Positions 47,976 through 60,271 of a stretch of 64,000 nt of DNA are shown here, piece by piece. The DNA is taken from positions 434,001 through 498,000 of the forward strand of contig NW_027096011.1 in the NCBI RefSeq assembly GCF_040115645.1. The letters run 5' to 3'. A program made the translations under genes and the position numbers. How positions within the stretch are numbered: the first letter of the stretch is position 1; every line of letters starts with the position of its first letter. The notes below the pieces were generated by a model. The model worked only from the letters and a program-made list of their open reading frames with translations, did not search any database and was not told the DNA's origin. Source of the stretch: Euwallacea fornicatus (lineage: Eukaryota > Arthropoda > Insecta > Coleoptera > Curculionidae).

Positions 47976-49730
47976 TTGGTCCTGATTTGCCCAAGTTATC
48001 GAGCTTCAAATTTTGAAAAGTCACAAAAGTTGTGTGTTTGAGCACATAAAGACTATTTTTCTAGGAAATTCAACAAGATGCAATCATGATGTGTTGTGAC
48101 ATCTTCAAAATCTCGTCGAGCTGATCAATGTGACACTTTGTTTAAAAAATTTGGTCCTGATTTGCCGAAGTTATCGAGCTTCAAAGTTTGAAAAGTCCCA
48201 AAAATGTGTGTGTGAGCACATAAAGTACTATTTTTCTTGAAAATTCAACAAGATGCAATCATGATGTGTTGTGACATCTTCGAAATCTCGTCGAGATGAT
48301 TAATTTGACACTTTGTTTAACAAATTTGCTCCTCATTTGCCGAAGTTATCGAGCGTCAAATTTGGAAAAGTCACAAAAGTTGTGTGTTTGAGCACATAAA
48401 GTACTATTTTTCTTGGAAATTCAACAAGATGCAATCATGATGTGTTGTGACATCTTCAAAATCTCGTCGAGCTGATCAATGTGACACTTTGTTTAAAAAA
48501 TTTGGTCCTGATTTGCCCAAGTTATCGAGCTTCAAATTTTGAAAAGTCACAAAAGTTGTGTGTTTGAGCACATAAAGTTCTCTTTTTCTTGGAAATTCAA
48601 CAAGATGCAATCATGATGTGTTGTGACATCTTAAAGATCTCGTCGAGCTGATTAATTTGACACTTTGTTTAACAAATTTAGTTCTGATTTGCCGAAGTTA
48701 TCGAGCTTCAAAATTTGAAAAATCCCAAAAATGTGTGTGTGAGCACATAAAGTACTATTTTTCTTGAAAATTCAACAAGATGCAATCATGATGTGTTGTT
48801 ACATCTTCGAAATCTCGTCGAGATGATTAATTTGACACTTTGTTTAAAAAATTTGGTCCTGATTTGCCCAAGTTATCGAGCTTCAAATTTTGAAAAGTCA
48901 CAAAAGTTGTGTGTTTGAGCACATAAAGTATTATTTTTCTTGTAAATTCAACAAGATGCAATCATGATGTGTTGTGACATCTTCAAAATCTCGTCGAGCT
49001 GATCAATGTGACACTTTGTTTAAAAAATTTAGTTCTGATTTGCCGAAGTTATCGAGCTTCAAAATTTGAAAAATCCCAAAAATGTGTGTGTGAGCACATA
49101 AAGTATTATTTTTCTTGTAAATTCAACAAGATGCAATCATGATGTGTTGTGACATCTTCAAAATCTCGTCGAGCTGATCAATGTGACACTTTGTTTAAAA
49201 AATTTGGTCCTGATTTGCCCAAGTTATCGAGCTTCAAATTTTGAAAAGTCACAAAAGTTGTGTGTTTGAGCACATAAAGTATTATTTTTCTTGTAAATTC
49301 AACAAGATGCAATCATGATGTGTTGTGACATCTTCAAAATCTCGTCGAGCTGATCAATGTGACACTTTGTTTAAAAAATTTGGTCCTGATTTGCCGAAGT
49401 TATCGAGCTTCAAAGTTTGAAAAGTCCCAAAAATGTGTGTGTGAGCACATAAAGTACTATTTTTCTTGAAAATTCAACAAGATGCAATCATGATGTGTTG
49501 TGACATCTTCGAAATCTCGTCGAGATGATTAATTTGACACTTTGTTTAACAAATTTGCTCCTCATTTGCCGAAGTTATCGAGCTTCAAAATTTGAAAAGT
49601 CACAAAAGTTGTGTGTTTGAGCACATAAAGTACTATTTTTCTTGAAAATTCAACAAGATGCAATCATGATGTGTTGTGACATCTTCGAAATCTCGTCGAG
49701 ATGATTAATTTGACACTTTGTTTAACAATT
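47976..49730 (+). repeat. HOR C unit 8, last unit, substituted tenth monomer
   Basis: C1-C9, then C10' at 49555-49730. The next monomer (49731) belongs to the right flank. The same C10' type closes HOR B (27609-27784), just before the left flank. Confidence 0.9.
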
Positions 49731-52700
49731 TCGCTCCTCATTTGCCGAAGTTATCGAGCGTCAAAGTTTGAAAAGTCACAAAAGTTGTGTGTTTGAGCAC
49801 ATAAAGTACTATTTTTCTTGTAAATTCAACAAGATGCAATCATGATGTGTTGTGACATCTTCAAAATCTCGTCGAGCTGATTAATGTGACACTTTGTTTA
49901 AGAAATTTGGTCCTGATTTGCCCAAGTTATCGAGCTTCAAATTTTGAAAAGTCACAAAAGTTGTGTCTTTGCGCACATAAAGTACTATTTTTCTTGGAAA
50001 TTCAACAAGATGCAATCATGATGTGTTGTGACATCTTCAAAATCTCGTCGAGCTGATTAATGTGACACTTTGTTTAAGAAATTTGGTCCTGATTTGCCCA
50101 AGTTGTCGAGCTTCAAATTTTGAAAAGTCACAAAAGTTGTGTCTTTGCGCACATAAAGTACTATTTTTCTTGGAAATTCAACAAGATGCAATCATGATGT
50201 GTTGTGACATCTTCAAAATCTCGTCGAGCTGATTAATGTGACACTTTGTTTAAAAAATTTGGTCCTGATTTGCCGAAGTTATCGAGCTTCAAAGTTTGAA
50301 AAGTCCCAAAAATGTGTGTGTGAGCACATAAAGTACTATTTTTCTTGAAAATTCAACAAGATGCAATCATGATGTGTTGTGACATCTTCGAAATCTCGTC
50401 GAGATGATTAATGTGACACTTTGTTTAAGAAATTTGGTCCTGATTTGCCCAAGTTGTCGAGCTTCAAATTTTGAAAAGTCACAAAAGTTGTGTCTTTGCG
50501 CACATAAAGTACTATTTTTCTTGGAAATTCAACAAGATGTAATCATGATGTGTTGTGACATCTTCAAAATCTCGTCGAGCTGATTAATGTGACACTTTGT
50601 TTAAGAAATTTGGTCCTGATTTGCCCAAGTTGTCGAGCTTCAAATTTTGAAAAGTCACAAAAGTTGTGTCTTTGCGCACATAAAGTACTATTTTTCTTGT
50701 AAATTCAACAAGATGCAATCATGATGTGTTGTGACATCTTCAAAATCTCGTCGAGCTGATTAATGAGACACTTTGTTTAAGAAATTTGGTCCTGATTTGC
50801 CCAAGTTATCGAGCTTCAAATTTTGAAAAGTCACAAAAGTTGTGTGTTTGAGCACATAAAGACTATTTTTCTTGGAAATTCAACAAGATGCAATCATGAT
50901 GTGTTGTGACATCTTCAAAATCTCGTCGAGCTGATTAATGTGACACTTTGTTTAAAAAATTTGGTCCTCATTTGCCGAAGTTATCGAGCTTCAAATTTTG
51001 AAAAGTCACAAAAGTTGTGTCTTTGCGCACATAAAGTACTATTTTTCTTGGAAATTCAACAAGATTCAATCATGATGTGTTGTGACATCTTCAAAATCTC
51101 GTCGAGCTGATTAATGTGACACTTTGTTTAAAAAATTTGGTCCTGATTTGCCGAAGTTATCGAGCTTCAAAGTTTGAAAAGTCCCAAAAATGTGTGTGTG
51201 AGCACATAAAGTACTATTTTTCTTGAAAATTCAACAAGATGCAATCATGATGTGTTGTGACATCTTCGAAATCTCGTCGAGATGATTAATGTGACACTTT
51301 GTGTAAGAAATTTGGTCCTGATTTGCCCAAGTTGTCGAGCTTCAAATTTTGAAAAGTCACAAAAGTTGTGTCTTTGCGCACATAAAGTACTATTTTTCTT
51401 GGAAATTCAACAAGATGTAATCATGATGTGTTGTGACATCTTCAAAATCTCGTCGAGCTGATTAATGTGACACTTTGTTTAAGAAATTTGGTCCTGATTT
51501 GCCCAAGTTGTCGAGCTTCAAATTTTGAAAAGTCACAAAAGTTGTGTCTTTGCGCACATAAAGTACTATTTTTCTTGGAAATTCAACAAGATTCAATCAT
51601 GATGTGTTGTGACATCTTCAAAATCTCGTCGAGCTGATTAATGTGACACTTTGTTTAAAAAATTTGGTCCTGATTTGCCGAAGTTATCGAGCTTCAAAGT
51701 TTGAAAAGTCCCAAAAATGTGTGTGTGAGCACATAAAGTACTATTTTTCTTGAAAATTCAACAAGATGCAATCATGATGTGTTGTGACATCTTCGAAATC
51801 TCGTCGAGATGATTAATGTGACACTTTGTTTAAGAAATTTGGTCCTGATTTGCCCAAGTTGTCGAGCTTCAAATTTTGAAAAGTCACAAAAGTTGTGTCT
51901 TTGCGCACATAAAGTACTATTTTTCTTGGAAATTCAACAAGATGTAATCATGATGTGTTGTGACATCTTCAAAATCTCGTCGAGCTGATTAATGTGACAC
52001 TTTGTTTAAAAAATTTGGTCCTGATTTGCCGAAGTTATCGAGCTTCAAAGTTTGAAAAGTCCCAAAAATGTGTGTGTGAGCACATAAAGTACTATTTTTC
52101 TTGAAAATTCAACAAGATGCAATCATGATGTGTTGTGACATCTTCAAAATCTCGTCGAGCTGATTAATGAGACACTTTGTTTAAGAAATTTGGTCCTGAT
52201 TTGCCCAAGTTATCGAGCTTCAAATTTTGAAAAGTCACAAAAGTTGTGTGTTTGAGCACATAAAGACTATTTTTCTTGGAAATTCAACAAGATGCAATCA
52301 TGATGTGTTGTGACATCTTCAAAATCTCGTCGAGCTGATTAATGTGACACTTTGTTTAAAAAATTTGGTCCTCATTTGCCGAAGTTATCGAGCTTCAAAA
52401 TTTGAAAAGTCCCAAAAATGTGTGTGTGAGCACATAAAGTAGAATTTTTCTTGAAAATTCAACAAGATGCAATCATGATGTGTTGCGACATCTTCGAAAT
52501 CTCGTCGAGATGATTAATTTGATACTTTGTTTAACAAATTTGCTCCTCATTTGCCGAAGTTATCGAGCGTCAAATTTGGAAAAGTCACAAAAGTTGTGAG
52601 TTTGAGCACATAAAGTACTATTTTTCTTGTAAATTCAACAAGATGCAATCATGATGTGTTGTGACATCTTCAAAATCTCGTCGAGCTGATTAATGTGACA

Positions 52701-54647
52701 CTTTGTTTAAAAAAGTTGGTCCTGATTTGCCGAAGTTATCGAGCTTCAAAGTTTGAAAAGTCCCAAAAATGTGTGTGTGAGCACATAAAGTACTATTTTT
52801 CTTGAAAATTCAACAAGATGCAATCATGATGTGTTGTGACATCTTCGAAATCTCGTCGAGATGATTAATTTGACACTTTGTTTAACAAATTTGCTCCTCA
52901 TTTGCCGAAGTTATCGAGCTTCAAAGTTTGAAAAGTCACAAAAGTTGTGTCTTTGCGCACATAAAGTACTATTTTTCTTGGAAATTCAACAAGATGCAAT
53001 CATGATGTGTTGTGACATCTTCAAAATCTCGTCGAGCTGATTAATGTGACACTTTGTTTAAGAAATTTGGTCCTGATTTGCCCAAGTTGTCGAGCTTCAA
53101 ATTTTGAAAAGTCACAAAAGTTGTGTCTTTGCGCACATAAAGTACTATTTTTCTAGGAAATTCAACAAGATGCAATCATGATGTGTTGTGACATCTTCAA
53201 AATCTCGTCGAGCTGATTAATGTGACACTTTGTTTAAGAAATTTGGTCCTGATTTGCCCAAGTTATCGAGCTTCAAATTTTGAAAAGTCACAAAAGTTGT
53301 GTGTTTGAGCACATAAAGTATTATTTTTCTTGTAAATTCAACAAGATGCAATCATGATGTGTTGTGACATCTTCAAAATCTCGTCGAGCTGATCAATGTG
53401 ACACTTTGTTTAAAAAATTTGGTCCTGATTTGCCGAAGTTATCGAGCTTCAAAGTTTGAAAAGTCCCAAAAATGTGTGTGTGAGCACATAAAGTACTATT
53501 TTTCTTGGAAATTCAACAAGATGCAATCATGATGTGTTGTGACATCTTAAAGATCTCGTCGAGCTGATTAATTTGACACTTTGTTTAACAAATTTAGTTC
53601 TGATTTGCCGAAGTTATCGAGCTTCAAAATTTGAAAAGTCCCAAAAATGTGTGTGTGAGCACATAAAGTACTATTTTTCTTGAAAATTCAACAAGATGCA
53701 ATCATGATGTGTTGCGACATCTTCGAAATCTCGTCGAGATGATTAATTTGATACTTTGTTTAACAAATTTGCTCCTCATTTGCCGAAGTTATCGAGCGTC
53801 AAATTTGGAAAAGTCACAAAAGTTGTGAGTTTGAGCACATAAAGTACTATTTTTCTTGTAAATTCAACAAGATGCAATCATGATGTGTTGTGACATCTTC
53901 AAAATCTCGTCGAGCTGATTAATGTGACACTTTGTTTAAAAAATTTGGTCCTCATTTGCCGAAGTTATCGAGCTTCAAAGTTTGAAAAGTCACAAAAGTT
54001 GTGTCTTTGCGCACATAAAGTACTATTTTTCTTGTAAATTCAACAAGATGCAATCATGATGTGTTGTGACATCTTCAAAATCTCGTCGAGCTGATCAATG
54101 TGACACTTTGTTTAAAAAATTTGGTCCTGATTTGCCCAAGTTATCGAGCTTCAAATTTTGAAAAGTCACAAAAGTTGTGTGTTTGAGCACATAAAGTATT
54201 ATTTTTCTTGTAAATTCAACAAGATGCAATCATGATTTGTTGTGACATCTTCAAAATCTCGTCGAGCTGATCAATGTGACACTTTGTTTAAAAAATTTGG
54301 TCCTGATTTGCCGAAGTTATCGAGCTTCAAAGTATGAAAAGTCCCAAAAATGTGTTTGTGAGCACATAAAGTACTATTTTTCTTGAAAATTCAACAAGAT
54401 GCAATCATGATGTGTTGTGACATCTTCGAAATCTCGTCGAGATGATTAATTTGACACTTTGTTTAACAATTTCGCTCCTCATTTGCCGAAGTTATCGAGC
54501 GTCAAATTTGGAAAAGTCACAAAAGTTGTGTGTTTGAGCACATAAAGTACTATTTTTCTTGTAAATTCAACAAGATGCAATCATGATGTGTTGTGACATC
54601 TTCAAAATCTCGTCGAGCTGATTAATGAGACACTTTGTTTAAGAAAT
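49731..54647 (+). repeat. Right flank of block C, 28 monomers
   Basis: Mosaic of TCTTTGCGCAC, CCCAAAAATG and AAAGACTAT types that mirrors the left flank. Length 4917 = 28 x 176 - 11. It differs from the left flank by an 8-monomer gain and a 6-monomer absence (26 + 8 - 6 = 28). Confidence 0.87.
50786..52189 (+). repeat. 8-monomer (1404-bp) expansion in right flank
   Basis: Bounded by two AAAGACTAT/CTTGG monomers (marks 50861 and 52265). Inside, the rare GATGTAATC mark, single in the left flank (28594), recurs at 51418 and 51945, and GATTCAATC appears at 51062 and 51591. There is a private T to G change at 51303 (TTTGTGTAAG). Confidence 0.85.
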
Positions 54648-56403
54648 TTGGTCCTGATTTGCCCAAGTTATCGAGCTTCAAATTTTGAAAAGTCACAAAA
54701 GTTGTGTGTTTGAGCACATAAAGACTATTTTTCTAGGAAATTCAACAAGATGCAATCATGATGTGTTGTGACATCTTCAAAATCTCGTCGAGCTGATCAA
54801 TGTGACACTTTGTTTAAAAAATTTGGTCCTGATTTGCCGAAGTTATCGAGCTTCAAAGTTTGAAAAGTCCCAAAAATGTGTGTGTGAGCACATAAAGTAC
54901 TATTTTTCTTGAAAATTCAACAAGATGCAATCATGATGTGTTGTGACATCTTCGAAATCTCGTCGAGATGATTAATTTGACACTTTGTTTAACAAATTTG
55001 CTCCTCATTTGCCGAAGTTATCGAGCGTCAAATTTGGAAAAGTCACAAAAGTTGTGTGTTTGAGCACATAAAGTACTATTTTTCTTGTAAATTCAACAAG
55101 ATGCAATCATGATGTGTTGTGACATCTTCAAAATCTCGTCGAGCTGATCAATGTGACACTTTGTTTAAAAAATTTGGTCCTGATTTGCCGAAGTTATCGA
55201 GCTTCAAAGTTTGAAAAGTCCCAAAAATGTGTGTGTGAGCACATAAAGTACTATTTTTCTTGAAAATTCAACAAGATGCAATCATGATGTGTTGTGACAT
55301 CTTCGAAATCTCGTCGAGATGATTAATTTGACACTTTGTTTAACAAATTTGCTCCTCATTTGCCGAAGTTATCGAGCGTCAAATTTGGAAAAGTCACAAA
55401 AGTTGTGTGTTTGAGCACATAAAGTACTATTTTTCTTGTAAATTCAACAAGATGCAATCATGATGTGTTGTGACATCTTCGAAATCTCGTCGAGATGATT
55501 AATTTGACACTTTGTTTAACAATTTCGCTCCTCATTTGCCGAAGTTATCGAGCGTCAAATTTGGAAAAGTCACAAAAGTTGTGTGTTTGAGCACATAAAG
55601 TACTATTTTTCTTGGAAATTCAACAAGATGCAATCATGATGTGTTGTGACATCTTAAAGATCTCGTCGAGCTGATTAATTTGACACTTTGTTTAACAAAT
55701 TTAGTTCTGATTTGCCGAAGTTATCGAGCGTCAAATTTGGAAAAGTCACAAAAGTTGTGTGTTTGTACACATAAAGTACTATTTTTCTTGGAAATTCAAC
55801 AAGATGCAATCATGATGTGTTGTGACATCTTCAAAATCTCGTCGAGCTGATTAATGTGACACTTTGTTTAAGAAATTTGGTCCTCATTTGCCGAAGTTAT
55901 CGAGCTTCAAAATTTGAAAAGTTCCAAAAATGTGTGTGTGAGCACATAAAGTACTATTTTTCTTGGAAATTCAACAAGATGCAATCATGATGTGTTGTGA
56001 CATCTTCGAAATCTCGTCGAGATGATTAATTTGACACTTTGTTTAACAAATTTGCTCCTCATTTGCCGAAGTTATCGAGCTTCAAAGTTTGAAAAGTCAC
56101 AAAAGTTGTGTATTTGAGCACATAAAGTACTATTTTTCTTGGAAATTCAACAAGATGCAATCATGATGTGTTGTGACATCTTAAAGATCTCGTCGAGCTG
56201 ATTAATTTGACACTTTGTTTAACAAATTTAGTTCTGATTTGCCGAAGTTATCGAGCGTCAAATTTGGAAAAGTCACAAAAGTTGTGTGTTTGTACACATA
56301 AAGTACTATTTTTCTTGTAAATTCAACAAGATGCAATCATGATGTGTTGTGACATCTTCAAAATCTCGTCGAGCTGATCAATGTGACACTTTGTTTAAAA
56401 AAT
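54648..56403 (+). repeat. Transition zone C/D, 10 monomers
   Basis: Starts with a C1 monomer (54648). Then a dimer of a CCCAAAAATG monomer plus a GCGTCAAATTTGG monomer occurs twice (54823-55173 and 55174-55524, 351 bp each). TTTCGCTCC, TTAGTTCTG and TTCCAAAAATG types follow. Confidence 0.82.
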
Positions 56404-57282
56404 TTGGTCCTGATTTGCCCAAGTTATCGAGCTTCAAATTTTGAAAAGTCACAAAAGTTGTGTGTTTGAGCACATAAAGTATTATTTTTCTTGTAAATTC
56501 AACAAGATGCAATCATGATGTGTTGTGACGTCTTCAAAATCTCGTCGAGCTGATTAATGTGACACTTTGTTTAAGAAATTTGGTCCTGATTTGCCCAAGT
56601 TATCGAGCTTCAAATTTTGAAAAGTCACAAAAGTTGTGTGTTTGAGCACATAAAGTATTATTTTTCTTGTAAATACAACAAGATGCAATCATGATGTGTT
56701 GTGACATCTTCAAAATCTCGTCGAGCTGATCAATGTGACACTTTGTTTAAAAAATTTGGTCCTGATTTGCCGAAGTTATCGAGCTTCAAAGTTTGAAAAG
56801 TCCCAAAAATGTGTGTGTGAGCACATAAAGTACTATTTTTCTTGAAAATTCAACAAGATGCAATCATGATGTGTTGTGACATCTTCAAAATCTCGTCGAG
56901 CTGATTAATGTGACACTTTGTTTAAGAAATTTGGTCCTGATTTGCCCAAGTTGTCGTGCTTCAAATTTTGAAAAGTCACAAAAGTTGTGTCTTTGCGCAC
57001 ATAAAGTACTATTTTTCTTGGAAATTCAACAAGATGCAATCATGATGTGTTGTGACATCTTCAAAATCTCGTCGAGCTGATTAATGAGACACTTTGTTTA
57101 AGAAATTTGGTCCTGATTTGCCCAAGTTATCGAGCTTCAAATTTTGAAAAGTCACAAAAGTTGTGTCTTTGCGCACATAAAGTACTATTTTTCTTGGAAA
57201 TTCAACAAGATGCAATCATGATGTGTTGTGACATCTTCAAAATCTCGTCGAGCTGATCAATGTGACACTTTGTTTAAGAAAT
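56404..57282 (+). repeat. HOR D partial unit (D3-D7)
   Basis: Starts are 56404 (GACGTC at 56528-56533), 56580 (AAATACAAC), 56756 (CCCAAAAATG, 175 bp), 56931 (TCTTTGCGCAC with GTCGTGCTTC) and 57107 (TCTTTGCGCAC). The AAAGACTAT and 177-bp monomers are missing at the front. Confidence 0.85.
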
Positions 57283-59040
57283 TTGGTCCTGATTTGCCCA
57301 AGTTATCGAGCTTCAAATTTTGAAAAGTCACAAAAGTTGTGTGTTTGAGCACATAAAGACTATTTTTCTAGGAAATTCAACAAGATGCAATCATGATGTG
57401 TTGTGACATCTTCAAAATCTCGTCGAGCTGATCAATGTGACACTTTGTTTAAAAAATTTGGTCTTGATTTGCCCAAGTTATCGAGCTTCAAATTTTGAAA
57501 AGTCAAAAAATTTTTTGTGTTTGAGCACATAAAGTATTATTTTTCTTGTAAATTCAACAAGATGCAATCATGATGTGTTGTGACATCTTCAAAATCTCGT
57601 CGAGCTGATTAATGTGACACTTTGTTTAAGAAATTTGGTCCTGATTTGCCCAAGTTATCGAGCTTCAAATTTTGAAAAGTCACAAAAGTTGTGTGTTTGA
57701 GCACATAAAGTATTATTTTTCTTGTAAATTCAACAAGATGCAATCATGATGTGTTGTGACGTCTTCAAAATCTCGTCGAGCTGATTAATGTGACACTTTG
57801 TTTAAGAAATTTGGTCCTGATTTGCCCAAGTTATCGAGCTTCAAATTTTGAAAAGTCACAAAAGTTGTGTGTTTGAGCACATAAAGTATTATTTTTCTTG
57901 TAAATACAACAAGATGCAATCATGATGTGTTGTGACATCTTCAAAATCTCGTCGAGCTGATCAATGTGACACTTTGTTTAAAAAATTTGGTCCTGATTTG
58001 CCGAAGTTATCGAGCTTCAAAGTTTGAAAAGTCCCAAAAATGTGTGTGTGAGCACATAAAGTACTATTTTTCTTGAAAATTCAACAAGATGCAATCATGA
58101 TGTGTTGTGACATCTTCAAAATCTCGTCGAGCTGATTAATGTGACACTTTGTTTAAGAAATTTGGTCCTGATTTGCCCAAGTTGTCGAGCTTCAAATTTT
58201 GAAAAGTCACAAAAGTTGTGTCTTTGCGCACATAAAGTACTATTTTTCTTGGAAATTCAACAAGATGCAATCATGATGTGTTGTGACATCTTCAAAATCT
58301 CGTCGAGCTGATTAATGAGACACTTTGTTTAAGAAATTTGGTCCTGATTTGCCCAAGTTATCGAGCTTCAAATTTTGAAAAGTCACAAAAGTTGTGTCTT
58401 TGCGCACATAAAGTACTATTTTTCTTGGAAATTCAACAAGATGCAATCATGATGTGTTGTGACATCTTCAAAATCTCGTCGAGCTGATCAATGTGACACT
58501 TTGTTTAAGAAATTTGGTCCTGATTTGCCCAAGTTATCGAGCTTCAAAGTTTGAAAAGTCCCAAAAATGTGTGTGTGAGCACATAAAGTACTATTTTTCT
58601 TGAAAATTCAACAAGATGCAATCATGATGTGTTGTGACATCTTCAAAATCTCGTCGAGCTGATTAATGTGACACTTTGTTTAAGAAATTTGGTCCTGATT
58701 TGCCCAAGTTGTCGAGCTTCAAATTTTGAAAAGTCACAAAAGTTGTGTCTTTGCGCACATAAAGTACTATTTTTCTTGGAAATTCAACAAGATGCAATCA
58801 TGATGTGTTGTGACATCTTCAAAATCTCGTCGAGCTGATTAATGAGACACTTTGTTTAAGAAATTTGGTCCTGATTTGCCCAAGTTATCGAGCTTCAAAT
58901 TTTGAAAAGTCACAAAAGTTGTGTCTTTGCGCACATAAAGTACTATTTTTCTTGGAAATTCAACAAGATGCAATCATGATGTGTTGTGACATCTTCAAAA
59001 TCTCGTCGAGCTGATCAATGTGACACTTTGTTTAAGAAAT
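57283..59040 (+). repeat. HOR D unit, 10-mer, 1758 bp
   Basis: Starts are 57283 (175), 57458 (177), 57635, 57811, 57987 (175), 58162, 58338, 58514 (175), 58689 and 58865. The last three monomers repeat the preceding three (527 bp). 58514 is chimeric, with GCCCAAG joined to the CCCAAAAATG form. Confidence 0.9.
57458..57634 (+). repeat. 177-bp monomer with A6T6 palindrome, copy 1
   Basis: At 57504-57517 the usual second dyad is replaced by CAAAAAATTTTTTG, a perfect 14-bp palindrome, with a net gain of one base. It also has GGTCTTGATTT. This is the only length class above 176 seen in the window. Confidence 0.92.
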
Positions 59041-60271
59041 TTGGTCCTGATTTGCCCAAGTTATCGAGCTTCAAATTTTGAAAAGTCACAAAAGTTGTGT
59101 GTTTGAGCACATAAAGACTATTTTTCTAGGAAATTCAACAAGATGCAATCATGATGTGTTGTGACATCTTCAAAATCTCGTCGAGCTGATCAATGTGACA
59201 CTTTGTTTAAAAAATTTGGTCTTGATTTGCCCAAGTTATCGAGCTTCAAATTTTGAAAAGTCAAAAAATTTTTTGTGTTTGAGCACATAAAGTATTATTT
59301 TTCTTGTAAATTCAACAAGATGCAATCATGATGTGTTGTGACATCTTCAAAATCTCGTCGAGCTGATTAATGTGACACTTTGTTTAAGAAATTTGGTCCT
59401 GATTTGCCCAAGTTATCGAGCTTCAAATTTTGAAAAGTCACAAAAGTTGTGTGTTTGAGCACATAAAGTATTATTTTTCTTGTAAATTCAACAAGATGCA
59501 ATCATGATGTGTTGTGACGTCTTCAAAATCTCGTCGAGCTGATTAATGTGACACTTTGTTTAAGAAATTTGGTCCTGATTTGCCCAAGTTATCGAGCTTC
59601 AAATTTTGAAAAGTCACAAAAGTTGTGTGTTTGAGCACATAAAGTATTATTTTTCTTGTAAATACAACAAGATGCAATCATGATGTGTTGTGACATCTTC
59701 AAAATCTCGTCGAGCTGATCAATGTGACACTTTGTTTAAAAAATTTGGTCCTGATTTGCCGAAGTTATCGAGCTTCAAAGTTTGAAAAGTCCCAAAAATG
59801 TGTGTGTGAGCACATAAAGTACTATTTTTCTTGAAAATTCAACAAGATGCAATCATGATGTGTTGTGACATCTTCAAAATCTCGTCGAGCTGATTAATGT
59901 GACACTTTGTTTAAGAAATTTGGTCCTGATTTGCCCAAGTTGTCGAGCTTCAAATTTTGAAAAGTCACAAAAGTTGTGTCTTTGCGCACATAAAGTACTA
60001 TTTTTCTTGGAAATTCAACAAGATGCAATCATGATGTGTTGTGACATCTTCAAAATCTCGTCGAGCTGATTAATGAGACACTTTGTTTAAGAAATTTGGT
60101 CCTGATTTGCCCAAGTTATCGAGCTTCAAATTTTGAAAAGTCACAAAAGTTGTGTCTTTGCGCACATAAAGTACTATTTTTCTTGGAAATTCAACAAGAT
60201 GCAATCATGATGTGTTGTGACATCTTCAAAATCTCGTCGAGCTGATCAATGTGACACTTTGTTTAAGAAAT
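59041..60271 (+). repeat. HOR D unit, 7-mer, 1231 bp
   Basis: Starts are 59041 (175), 59216 (177), 59393, 59569, 59745 (175), 59920 and 60096. This is the simple form without the 527-bp internal repeat. Confidence 0.9.
59216..59392 (+). repeat. 177-bp monomer with A6T6 palindrome, copy 2
   Basis: Same as the copy at 57458, palindrome at 59262-59275. It lies 1758 bases downstream, matching the HOR D step. Confidence 0.92.

Larger units (their letters stand above)
35164..49730 (+). repeat. HOR block C: 10-monomer, 1755-bp repeat with 8-mer and 7-mer forms
   Basis: Phased on the AAAGACTAT monomer (C1). The mark lies at 35239, 36643, 38398, 40153, 41908, 43137, 44892, 46296 and 48051, giving steps of 1404, 1755, 1755, 1755, 1229, 1755, 1404 and 1755. 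The last unit ends at 49730. The 10-mer has five 175-bp monomers (C1, C2, C5, C7, C9), hence 1760 - 5. There are 83 monomers in nine units. Confidence 0.95.
49476..55086 (+). repeat. Long-range segmental copy, right
   Basis: Right partner of 27530-32791, in the same orientation on the other side of block C. It keeps rare marks such as AAAGTAGAATT (52441), AAAAGTTGGTCC (52711) and AGTATGAAAAG (54331). The left-edge match fails before about 49475 and the right-edge match fails at about 55087 (CTTGTAAATTC against CTTGGAAATTC). Confidence 0.87.
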
